From Ruminococcus sp. (GTDB lineage Bacteria; Bacillota; Clostridia; Oscillospirales; Ruminococcaceae), in assembly GCA_017460665.1 (NCBI GenBank), contig JAFUAO010000061.1, positions 1 through 64,000 of the forward strand: a DNA stretch of 64,000 bases, written 5' to 3'. Each line of letters opens with the position of its first letter. Positions within the stretch are counted from its first letter, which is position 1. The position numbers were made by a program, and so were the translations under genes. Below the pieces are notes generated by a model, which did no database searches, was not told where the DNA came from, and saw only the letters and a list, made by a program, of their open reading frames with translations. Of this stretch, positions 10,772-18,415 are shown in pieces.

Positions 10772-11314
10772 ATGATCTACGTTTTTCTTGCAAACGGCTT
10801 TGAAGAGACCGAGGCGATCGCTCCTATCGACCTGCTCAGACGGGCAGGCAAGCAGGTGGTGACTGTGGGCGTGGGCGACAACATCATCGTTGGCTCTCAC
10901 GGGATCCCGGTGGCCGCTGATACGATCGCTCAGGAGGCTCCTCTTACGGACGAGCTGGAGATGATCGTTCTCCCCGGCGGTATGCCCGGAACTCTCAATT
11001 TGGAGAAGTCTGACTACGTTCAGGCGGCTATCGACTACTGTGCTGAAAACAACAAATTCATCGGAGCTATCTGCGCTGCACCCTCTATCCTTGGCCACAA
11101 GGGACTGCTCAGCGGCAAGACTGCCGTTTGCTATACCGGCTTCGAGGAGCAGCTCACCGGTGCCAGCATCGGCGACGGCCCTGTAGCTGTTGACGGGAAC
11201 ATCATCACATCAAGAGGCGCTGGTGTTGCAGTGGAATTCGGCCTGAAGCTGGTGGAGCTGGCTGTTTCTCCCGAGGAGAGCCGCCGCCAGCGCAATGCTA
11301 TCCTCTGTGTCTGA
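10772..11314 (+). CDS. DJ-1/PfpI family protein (YajL/ThiJ-like)
   Basis: A 180-residue class I glutamine amidotransferase-like fold protein. The DJ-1 active-site set is visible: Glu in NGFEETEA near residue 14, the LPGGMPGT loop, and the elbow cysteine in GAICAAPSILG at about residue 102. Members act as deglycases, chaperones or glyoxalases in carbonyl stress; the exact activity is debated in the family. It lies 12 bp after the DUF2156-like gene. Confidence 0.88.
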   Translation: MIYVFLANGFEETEAIAPIDLLRRAGKQVVTVGVGDNIIVGSHGIPVAADTIAQEAPLTDELEMIVLPGGMPGTLNLEKSDYVQAAIDYCAENNKFIGAICAAPSILGHKGLLSGKTAVCYTGFEEQLTGASIGDGPVAVDGNIITSRGAGVAVEFGLKLVELAVSPEESRRQRNAILCV

Positions 11315-11315
11315 T

Positions 11316-11891
11316 ATGCAGGACAAAGAGGAGCTCCGCAGGCGCTTCTCACAGCTCAGGAAGGGCGCAAAGTCTCCCGAAAAGGACAGGCTCATCGTAC
11401 AGCGGCTCCTTGGGGAGATCGGCGGCGCTGACACAGTGCTGATCTTCGCCTCATTCGGCTCTGAGCCGGATACTTGGACTGTTGCAGAGGAACTGCTTAA
11501 AGCCGGCAGGAATGTATGCTTCCCTAGGTGCAGGGCCGGCGGACAAATGACCTTCCACAAGGTGACAGAACTGGCTCAGCTAGTGGAAAACCCCGACAGC
11601 TTCGGGATCCGTGAACCGGACGAGTCGCTCCCCTGCCCTGTCATCGGCAGTGATGCGGTCTGTATAGTGCCGGGGCTGGCCTTTACCGAAAAGGGCGAAA
11701 GGCTTGGCTACGGCGGAGGCTTCTACGACAGGTTTTTGGCAAAGAACAAAGTTCATACGATCGCACTTGCCTATGAAGAGTGCGTTACCGATACGCTGCC
11801 ACAGTCGCAGCACGACCTTCGGGTCGATATGATCGTTACAGAAGAAAGGACGGTGCTCTGTAAGTGGATAACGACAACAAGGATCTTGTAA
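11316..11891 (+). CDS. ygfA: 5-formyltetrahydrofolate cyclo-ligase
   Basis: It converts 5-formyl-THF to 5,10-methenyl-THF with ATP, returning a folate storage form to the pool. The family motifs are CIVPGLAFTEKGERLGYGGGFYDRFL near residues 120-150 and the N-terminal KEELRRRFSQLRKG. Two starts are possible: ATG 11295, overlapping the DJ-1 gene, or ATG 11316 one base after its stop. Neither has a good Shine-Dalgarno, so translational coupling is likely; I prefer 11316. The 3' end overlaps mltG by 28 bp. Confidence 0.88.
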   Translation: MQDKEELRRRFSQLRKGAKSPEKDRLIVQRLLGEIGGADTVLIFASFGSEPDTWTVAEELLKAGRNVCFPRCRAGGQMTFHKVTELAQLVENPDSFGIREPDESLPCPVIGSDAVCIVPGLAFTEKGERLGYGGGFYDRFLAKNKVHTIALAYEECVTDTLPQSQHDLRVDMIVTEERTVLCKWITTTRIL

Positions 11892-13264
11892 ACGATATTC
11901 TCAAAGAGCTTGAAAACGACAGCAGCAAGGCTAAGGCCTCTGAGCCGGAGCCGGTGGAGGAGCAGGCTCCTCCGCCAAGCCATGAGGCTCAGCCTGTGAG
12001 CCATGAAAAGGCGCCGGAGCAGGCTGTCTCTCCGGAGCAGAACATTCGCCGCACTATGGAGAGCGGAGCTCCCATGCAGCCGCAGCGAGAACCCGGTGCT
12101 CAGATGAGAGATCCAAGGCAGGCTCAGCCTGTCCGCAGGAGGAAGCGCCACAAGAAAAAGCAGCGCAGCAGACTGCCGGGCGTTCTTATCCTGACCACGT
12201 TCATCTTCGGTCTGTCTATAGTTCTCTCCATGGTTATCATCGGCTACGGAAAGGATATGCTGGGCATCGGAAAGAGCGACCGCACTCAGCTCATGATCAT
12301 TCCTGAGGGCGCTACGACTGACGACATCGCTAATATGCTGGAGACCGAGGGGATCATCAAGTCTCCCAAGGCCTTCAAGCTCTTCTCAAGGCTGAGAAAG
12401 GCTGACGGGCTGTATATCCCAGGCGAGCACTTCGTTCGCCCGAATATGGCCTATGAGACCCTTATCAAAGAGCTCACCAGCGAGCAGGTGGAGGAGCAGG
12501 GCGAGACCGTAGAGGTCACCTTCCCGGAAGGTATCACTCTCATCGATGCCGCCCAGAGACTGGAGGAGAACAACATCTGTTCAGCAGACGACTTCCTGTT
12601 CTATTTCAACTCAGGCGGCTACGGCTTCGAGTTCGAGGATAAGCTGCCGCTGAATTCCTCCCTCAAATTCATGAGGATGGAGGGCTATCTCTTCCCGGAT
12701 ACCTATTTCTTCTACGAGGGCATGGATCCTGAGCAGGTCTGCCAGAAGATCTACCTCAACTTCGACAGCAAAATGACTGAGGAGCGCTACGCGAGAATGG
12801 ACGAGCTGGGATATTCTCTGGACCAGATCATAACTCTTGCCTCTATCGTTCAGAAGGAGGCTGCTACTGACGACGTTATGGTCAAGGTCGCTTCTGTATT
12901 CTGGAACCGTCTTGACAACTGGGATCCTGCTCTTCTCCAGTCGGATCCTACCTCAAATTACGCAAACGACGTGATCAAGCCCAATATGGAGGTGCTTGAC
13001 CTGACTATCGCAAATTCCTACGACACCTATCTTACAGGAGGCCTCCCGCCCGGAGCTATCTGCAACCCCGGTCTTGCGGCGATCGACGCTGTTCTGGAGA
13101 GGTTCGAGTCTGAGGACTTCTTCTTCGCAGCTAATATCAACACCAAGATCACCTACTTCGCAAGGACCGACGAGGAGCATGAGGCTAACCTGGCTATGAT
13201 CGAGGAGCAGTATGCTGAGGAGGCTGCTGCTGCCGAGGCCGCCGAGAACGGCGAGAGCTGGTAA
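11864..13264 (+). CDS. mltG: Endolytic transglycosylase MltG (YceG-like)
   Basis: MltG cleaves nascent peptidoglycan strands at the membrane. This 466-residue form starts at GTG 11864 inside the end of the previous gene. A long charged, proline-rich cytoplasmic segment (about 1-105) ends in RRRKRHKKKQRSR before a single membrane helix (VLILTTFIFGLSIVLSMVII). A LysM-like region follows (MIIPEGATTDDIANMLE). The catalytic Glu is in ASIVQKEA. The acidic, Ala/Glu-rich C-terminal tail is an extension. The U32 gene downstream is also near mltG in Bacillus (yrrL-yrrN-yrrO). Confidence 0.93.
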   Translation: MDNDNKDLVNDILKELENDSSKAKASEPEPVEEQAPPPSHEAQPVSHEKAPEQAVSPEQNIRRTMESGAPMQPQREPGAQMRDPRQAQPVRRRKRHKKKQRSRLPGVLILTTFIFGLSIVLSMVIIGYGKDMLGIGKSDRTQLMIIPEGATTDDIANMLETEGIIKSPKAFKLFSRLRKADGLYIPGEHFVRPNMAYETLIKELTSEQVEEQGETVEVTFPEGITLIDAAQRLEENNICSADDFLFYFNSGGYGFEFEDKLPLNSSLKFMRMEGYLFPDTYFFYEGMDPEQVCQKIYLNFDSKMTEERYARMDELGYSLDQIITLASIVQKEAATDDVMVKVASVFWNRLDNWDPALLQSDPTSNYANDVIKPNMEVLDLTIANSYDTYLTGGLPPGAICNPGLAAIDAVLERFESEDFFFAANINTKITYFARTDEEHEANLAMIEEQYAEEAAAAEAAENGESW

Positions 13265-13275
13265 GGAGGCCGAGT

Positions 13276-14493
13276 ATGAACAAGCTGGAGGTCCTTGCTC
13301 CCGCCGGAGACGAGGAGCGCCTTGCCGCAGCGCTGAATTTCGGCGCAGATGCGGTCTATCTGGGACGTGAGCAGTTCGGTATGAGAGCCTCACCGCAGAA
13401 TTTCAGCTTCGAGCAGCTCTGCAATGCCGTGGAGCTGGCTCACAGCAAGGGTGTCAAGGTCTATCTTACCTGCAACACCCTTCCCAGGAACGACGAGATC
13501 AAATTCTTCGAGAGGTTCGTCCGTGAGGCTGTAGAGGCAAAGGTGGACGCACTTATCGTTGCGGACATCGGGCTTTTGATGCTGATCAAGAGATATGCTC
13601 CGGATATGGAGATCCACATCTCAACCCAGACCGGTATCGTCAATTACGTCACCGCCCGTGAGCTCCATGAGCTGGGCGCAAAGAGAGTGGTCCTTGCAAG
13701 GGAGCTCTCCCTGGACGAGATAGCTGAGATCAGGGCCAAGACCAGCCCTGACCTTGACATAGAGTGCTTCGTCCACGGTGCGATGTGCGTTTCCTTTTCC
13801 GGAAGATGCCTGCTGTCCCAGTACCTTGTGGGCAGAGATGCTAACCGTGGAGAGTGCGCTCAGCCCTGCCGCTGGGGGTATCACCTTATGGAGGAGAAGC
13901 GCCCCGGCGAGTTCTTCCCCATATTTGAGGACGAAAAGGGCACCTATATCCTAAATGCCAAGGATATGTGCATGATCGAATACATCGACAAGCTGGCAGA
14001 GGCCGGCGTTTACAGCCTGAAGATCGAGGGCAGGGCGAAGTCCGCCTACTATGTCACCGTTGTGACGAACGCCTACAGAATGGCCGTGGACGAGTATTAT
14101 AAGCACCCTTACGTTTTCAAGCTCCCTGACTGGATCCGGGACGAGGTCTACAAGGTAAGCCACAGAAAATACTGCACGGGCTTCTTTTTCGGAAGGCCTG
14201 AGGAGTCCCAATATTACGAAAACAGCGGCTATATCCGCAACTACGACGTTGTGGCGGTCGTTGACCGGTGCGAGAACGGCACTGTTTACTGCACCCAGCG
14301 GAACAGGTTTTTCGCCGGCGACAAGGTGGAGCTGCTCTCCCCTTCCTCAAAGCCTGTTGAGCTGACACTGACGGAGCTCTTCGACGAGGAGGGCCAGCCG
14401 ATCGAGACAGCAAATCACGCAATGATGAGGTTCTCGTTCAAGTCTGATCTGGAGTTCCCCTCGGGGACCGTTATCCGCAAGGAGACAGAATAA
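13276..14493 (+). CDS. Peptidase U32 family protein, TrhP/YegQ-like
   Basis: A 405-residue U32 family member. The opening LEVLAPAGDEERLAAALNFGADAVYLG is diagnostic. The Cys-rich region ECFVHGAMC...GRC...GECAQPCRW is the iron-sulfur type cluster site of the RlhA/TrhP group, and KDMCMIEYIDKLAEAGVYSLKIEGR follows. In Bacillus the homologues TrhP1/TrhP2 take part in hydroxylating tRNA U34, and they also neighbour mltG. A tRNA-modification role is therefore more likely than proteolysis. It ends the thyX operon. Confidence 0.87.
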   Translation: MNKLEVLAPAGDEERLAAALNFGADAVYLGREQFGMRASPQNFSFEQLCNAVELAHSKGVKVYLTCNTLPRNDEIKFFERFVREAVEAKVDALIVADIGLLMLIKRYAPDMEIHISTQTGIVNYVTARELHELGAKRVVLARELSLDEIAEIRAKTSPDLDIECFVHGAMCVSFSGRCLLSQYLVGRDANRGECAQPCRWGYHLMEEKRPGEFFPIFEDEKGTYILNAKDMCMIEYIDKLAEAGVYSLKIEGRAKSAYYVTVVTNAYRMAVDEYYKHPYVFKLPDWIRDEVYKVSHRKYCTGFFFGRPEESQYYENSGYIRNYDVVAVVDRCENGTVYCTQRNRFFAGDKVELLSPSSKPVELTLTELFDEEGQPIETANHAMMRFSFKSDLEFPSGTVIRKETE

Positions 14494-14553
14494 AAAGGCA
14501 GATCTTTCGTGTACCTGCCTTATCAGATCTATGATCGTCATTTTAATAGTTAC

Positions 14554-14588
14554 AAAAACGTCCTCGGAGCATTTCGAGGACGTTTCTT
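14554..14588. terminator. Terminator between U32 gene and cohesin-dockerin gene
   Basis: AAACGTCCTCG (14556-14566) pairs perfectly with CGAGGACGTTT (14575-14585) around an 8-nt loop. Plus-strand side has TTTCTT, minus-strand side has TTTTTGTA, so it can act both ways. Confidence 0.85.
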
Positions 14589-14628
14589 CATGTATACATT
14601 TTTTAGGGGGATCGCCGTTCCTTCGGGC

Positions 14629-15996
14629 CTATAGAGTTTTGACATATTCCCTCATGGTCTGCTTTCCGCCGCTCATGACGAAGGCGTAATAAACAAGGAT
14701 CCGTGAGGCGTCGCTGGCGTCGATGACGCCGTCGAAGTTCACATCGCCAAGGAGGAACTGCTCCGAGTCGAAGGTGGGCTCCTTGCCGGTCTGGGTCCGT
14801 GCATACTCCATAAGGACCTCAGAAGCATCAGAGGCATCGGTCTTATGGTCACGGTCCACATCGCCAAGATCGTAAAGGCTCTCAGGTGTAGTTGTCGTAA
14901 CGGTCGTTACTTCGCTAGTTGATGTTGTCTGCGTAGAAGCTGCGGAGGTCGTCGATGTAGTATCCTCTCCGCTTGTCGTAGCTTCTGTGGTCGATGTCAG
15001 CGCTCCGGTAGCCGTTGTCGTTGTGCTTGAATTGGTAGATGCAGAGGTCGTGGCAGCAGTCGAAGCGCTTTCCTTCGAGGTCGTAGAGAGGACCGTAGTT
15101 TCGGTCGCCGGCTTAGTTGAGATGGTAGTCGTTCTTGAAGTTGTGGCGGCAGTTGCTGTGACAGTAGTGGTCGTTGTCTCAACTCCAGTCGACGTAGATG
15201 TAGTAGTTGCTTTAGCAGTAGTCGTAGCTATTGCCTTTGTTGTAGTCGCAGCGGCAGAAATCGTTGTTTTGATCGTTGTTGAGGTGGTCGTAGTTTTTGC
15301 CTTTGTTGTAGTTGGAGCAGCAGAAGTTGTTGTTTTGATCGTTGTTGAAGTGGCCGTGGGAGTTGCTGTTGTTGTAGTTGTGGCGGCAGAAGTTGTTGTT
15401 TTGATCAAGGTTGAGGTGGTCATGGGAGTTGCTGTTGTTGTAGTTGTGGAGGTAGTAGTTGTAGTTGTTGTGGCCGTAGAAGTGGTCACAGTCGTTGTTT
15501 CTTCTTTTTTTACAAGGTCTACAGTTCCATTGCTGACCGATACGGCCAGCTTCACAGCATCCTTGCTCACTACCCCGGGACTGCAAAGCTGTACGGTAGC
15601 GCTTCCCTCAGCCGCTGTGTCTGCTATCTCAAACACAAGTGTGAAGAACACGCCTGTGCCAGTGAAGTTTTCCTTTCCGGAATAATCGCCGAAGTTCAGA
15701 CGATAGCTGCCGCTGTTCTCTATCTCAGCAGCATTATTGTTCGGTGCGAGCTCCTCCGAATAATCGACTTCTATCAGCTTGAGCGCACTGCTGTCCCATG
15801 AGACATCGACTGCTCCGACGGCGTATCCGCTGTTCACATCGGCACGGATAGCCAGCTCGACTGTATCGCCTGCATTCAGCTCTGCGGAGAGCGTATCCGC
15901 GGAGAGCACAAAGTCAGCAATGGCGTAAGCGCTCGCCGGGATCATCATGAAAATCATGAGCACCGCAGTCAGAAGGAGGGTAAATGATCGTTTCAT
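14629..15996 (-). CDS. Adaptor scaffoldin: one cohesin, Thr-rich linker, one dockerin
   Basis: A 455-residue secreted cellulosome component. A signal peptide (MKRSFTLLLTAVLMIFMM...ASAYA) is followed by a cohesin domain at about residues 28-168: FVLSADTLSAELNAGDTVEL, AVDVSWDSSALKLIEV, the RLNFGDYSG core and the closing VSNGTVDLV strand. A threonine linker of about 210 residues, partly in 22-residue repeats, leads to a C-terminal dockerin with two near-identical calcium loops (DVDRDHKTDASDAS and DVNFDGVIDASDAS). A single cohesin plus a dockerin is the layout of adaptor scaffoldins that re-route enzyme binding. AGGAGG precedes ATG 15996, and the gene sits 11 bp after the frameshifted dockerin gene. 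Confidence 0.88.
   Translation of the reverse strand: MKRSFTLLLTAVLMIFMMIPASAYAIADFVLSADTLSAELNAGDTVELAIRADVNSGYAVGAVDVSWDSSALKLIEVDYSEELAPNNNAAEIENSGSYRLNFGDYSGKENFTGTGVFFTLVFEIADTAAEGSATVQLCSPGVVSKDAVKLAVSVSNGTVDLVKKEETTTVTTSTATTTTTTTSTTTTTATPMTTSTLIKTTTSAATTTTTATPTATSTTIKTTTSAAPTTTKAKTTTTSTTIKTTISAAATTTKAIATTTAKATTTSTSTGVETTTTTVTATAATTSRTTTISTKPATETTVLSTTSKESASTAATTSASTNSSTTTTATGALTSTTEATTSGEDTTSTTSAASTQTTSTSEVTTVTTTTPESLYDLGDVDRDHKTDASDASEVLMEYARTQTGKEPTFDSEQFLLGDVNFDGVIDASDASRILVYYAFVMSGGKQTMREYVKTL
15251..15451 (-). repeat. 66-bp tandem repeat encoding Thr linker units
   Basis: The GCAGAA anchor recurs at 15254, 15320 and 15386, an exact 66-bp period. Each unit encodes 22 residues of the form TTTxxATxTxTSTTIKTTTSAA. 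Such repeats can vary in copy number and change the linker length between cohesin and dockerin. Confidence 0.8.
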
Positions 15997-16007
15997 ATGC
16001 TCCTCCC

Positions 16008-17066
16008 TTATACTGTCTTGGTCACGATGTACGCATCATAGCCTTCCCAGCCGGCAATATACCTTGCAAGTATCATCGCATCTGCATTATCGACGGTATC
16101 GTCGCCGTTGAGGTCAGCAGACTTGAGATCGATCACGATATTCACCCATGCAGCCGCATAGCGTGAAAGCAGCATTGCGTCGATGCTGTCCACAGTGCCG
16201 TTGCTGTTGACATCGCCCATCAGGACCTCCTCAGCCATATTGACGGTGATAGTCTGATTCTCGAAGGAAGTTCCGCTGAACGAGTCCACATACGTCCTCT
16301 TGTTGCCGTCATCGGTGAAGGTCGTATCCACTGTTTCCACAACATTATGATCGCTGTCCTTAGAGCAGACCATCTCAGCGGTGACCTTTGAATAGTCGTC
16401 GCTCCATGTGTAGGTGGGAACAAGATACGCATGGCCTGTTGCGGGATAGATCGTCGGCCAGTAGTCCTGGATCGACGCCTGAGCGCCAAGGGGGTATCGT
16501 GGTGACTCCTCCGCACCTTGTGCAGACCCTGCAAGTCCTGTCGTAGCCGTCAGTTTCGCAGGTTGGGTCGGAAGGCCCGACATAGACCCGATCATGGCCT
16601 AAAGCAGGCAGAACTGTCTCCTCCAGTGTACACTCTTCCTCAGCGGCCTCGTCCTTGAAGATCTTGCCGCAGGTGCAGGTATAATGCTCGATCTGACCGG
16701 CGTGAGTGCAGTCCGGCTCGATTCCCTCGACCTTTGGGAGCCTGTCCGCATGGACGTGAGCGCCGCCGATAATGACGCTCTCAGCGACCGTTACGCCGTC
16801 GCTCTCAAAGATACTTTCAGCGATAACAGCCTCCTCGGGGGAATCCACCTCATAGTCCTCGATGTAGATACCGCCCTCGAAGCCCTTGATGCCATTGGGA
16901 GCATTTATCTCGGAGCGGACGATGTTGAGGGTACAGCCTGTTTTATTGGTGGTACCGGAGATCGTAGCATTGACGGTGGCGTCAATTACGTTCACGGTGG
17001 AATCGAGAGTTACTGCGATCAATGCGCCGTTTTCTGCGGTAAGAGTTCCGGGGCCGGTTATGGGTC
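16008..17066 (-). pseudogene. Frameshifted surface protein ending in a dockerin
   Basis: Three reading frames join into one protein-like sequence. Frame one ends in HFASYDP at the TAA at 17058-17060, and adding one base in the GGG at 17062-17064 continues into ITGPGTLTAENGALIAVTLDS. A second break at the five-G run 16490-16494 would be cured by removing one base, giving GGVTTI then PLGAQASIQDYWPTIY. Content: beta-helix-like repeats, Cys-rich GH-D motifs (CTHAGQIEHYTCTCG, CETDGYDRTC), a YTWSDDYSKVTAEMVC module, and a C-terminal dockerin with loops DVNSNGTVDSIDAM and DLNGDDTVDNADAM. Both breaks are in G runs, so assembly error or slippage is possible. Its upstream part is fused to a receiver domain (17058-17900). 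Confidence 0.75.
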
Positions 17067-17900
17067 GTAGGAGGCGAAATGCTCGCCGGTTTCACGCTTT
17101 TCAGCAGCGTCCGAGCTTTTCGTGAAGAAGGTCTCCAGCTTGTCGATGTTCTCATTAGTGAGCAAATTAAGGTTAATGAGGACGCCGTATGACCGCACGC
17201 CGGTTATTTGCAGCTCGCCAGTGACGGGCTCACCGTCCTTATCGACGACAGCGCCGTCCTTGACCTCTGCGTCCTCGGGAGATGAGATAAAGCTGCCGTT
17301 AATGGTGATACCGCCGTCGAAGCCCTCAATAGCGGAGAGGTCGGAGGTGCCTTTGGCGGTGAGGCCGCAGCCGTTGAGAATGAGTTTTTCGCCTGTGCCG
17401 CTTCCTCTGATATTGCTGTTGACATCAAAGGTCTTGCTGTTGATAGTAAGGGTCGCCCCATTCCCCACGGTCACGCCGCTCCATTCTCTTGTGATAGAGA
17501 CATTTGTGTCGCAGTTTTTCGTGCCGATTACTGTATCCGCATTTATTTCGAGATCGCCGACACTGAGCCCGGTCTTGCCCTCAGCGGCAGCGATGATCAG
17601 CCTGTCGCAGCTTTGGTTGAAGATCTCCGGCTCATAGTTTGAGAGGAGCAGTGTATTCGTGCTGGGGTCATAGATCGGCACAGAGGAAGCTCTCCTTATC
17701 CTCCGGCAGACCTCCTCGCCGGGAATGTCCGGCAGCATAAGGTCGAGAACGATAAGGTCAGGCTGGTCTGCTGCGAATATCTCAAGGGCCTGCTGACCGG
17801 TCTCGGCAGTTAGGACCCAGATCCCCTTGTGTGTCAGATAGTCCAATACCGCCTCACGGATCTTGGCATCGTCGTCAACTGCGAGCATGATTATGTCCAT
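17058..17900 (-). CDS. Truncated response-regulator receiver fused in frame to surface-protein sequence
   Basis: Residues 1-76 are the start of an OmpR-type receiver: acidic VDDDAKI, phospho-acceptor Asp in DLIVLDLMLPD, then RIRRASSVPI. At that point, where a receiver continues with its T/A loop, the frame switches to YDPSTNTLLLSNYEPEIF and then to beta-strand-rich repeats (VTVGNGATLTINSKTFDVNSNI, GFDGGITINGS) typical of exported proteins. There is no signal peptide and no DNA-binding domain. It looks like a deletion joining two genes; the product is probably non-functional. A start at ATG 17888 would also fit. The frame stops at 17058 through the first frameshift described for the next entry downstream. 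Confidence 0.7.
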   Translation of the reverse strand: MDIIMLAVDDDAKIREAVLDYLTHKGIWVLTAETGQQALEIFAADQPDLIVLDLMLPDIPGEEVCRRIRRASSVPIYDPSTNTLLLSNYEPEIFNQSCDRLIIAAAEGKTGLSVGDLEINADTVIGTKNCDTNVSITREWSGVTVGNGATLTINSKTFDVNSNIRGSGTGEKLILNGCGLTAKGTSDLSAIEGFDGGITINGSFISSPEDAEVKDGAVVDKDGEPVTGELQITGVRSYGVLINLNLLTNENIDKLETFFTKSSDAAEKRETGEHFASYDP

Positions 17901-17912
17901 TATCTCAGTATA

Positions 17913-17921
17913 ATTATACCA
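17913..17921 (-). promoter_or_regulatory. Extended -10 element upstream of receiver chimera
   Basis: Minus strand reads TGGTATAAT, an extended -10 (TG plus TATAAT). No good -35 is visible. The leader to ATG 17900 would be only a few bases, or about 18 to ATG 17888. Confidence 0.45.
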
Positions 17922-17943
17922 TATCTATAGGAAAAGAAGAGTA

Positions 17944-18411
17944 TCATCTCCAATTTGCGAAAATGTTTTTTGAGCTCACCAGCAGGTCGTAGGGTATAGT
18001 AACTGTATCCTCAGTGTCGGAGCGCTCTGCGGCGCTTATGGCCCAGGGACTGCAACCGCCGTTGGAATTGGCTCCCACCTGATCGGCAGTGAAATGGAAG
18101 CCGCAGTTCTGGCAGACAAGGTCTGTGCCCTCCACCTTGTACCTTCCGTTCCCGGAGGTATAGCATGACTGGCAGGTGTTGAAGGCCGTGCGGATATTGC
18201 CGGAGCTGTCCTTCACCGCAAAGACCTCCATGTCGGTGCCCTCCACGGTCACAGGGTAGAATTTGGCAGTCTCCGTGATCTCGCTGACAGGGATCACAAG
18301 GTCGGCCCTTTCGCCGGAGACCTCTGCTGCCTGGTCAGCTCCCGAACTTCCGCAGCCGTAAAGCCCAAACGATACCGCCGCTGCTATGACGGCACACATC
18401 ATCTTTTTCAT
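17944..18411 (-). CDS. DUF2318-type lipoprotein, likely metal binding
   Basis: A 155-residue lipoprotein: the signal peptide ends in LYGC (Cys about residue 20). The mature part has the DUF2318 layout with CQSC near residue 81, CQNCGFHF near 101 and GGCSPWAI near 118. These cysteines suggest a bound metal or iron-sulfur site outside the membrane. It is the last gene of the copper operon, 4 bp after copA, so a role in copper handling at the cell surface is inferred. Confidence 0.75.
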   Translation of the reverse strand: MKKMMCAVIAAAVSFGLYGCGSSGADQAAEVSGERADLVIPVSEITETAKFYPVTVEGTDMEVFAVKDSSGNIRTAFNTCQSCYTSGNGRYKVEGTDLVCQNCGFHFTADQVGANSNGGCSPWAISAAERSDTEDTVTIPYDLLVSSKNIFANWR

Positions 18412-18415
18412 ATGC

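Noticed and set aside
14987-15685. Long Val-rich open frame on the plus strand
   Set aside because: It is the antisense of the Thr-repeat linker; ACN repeats read as GTN on the other strand. No start signal or promoter.
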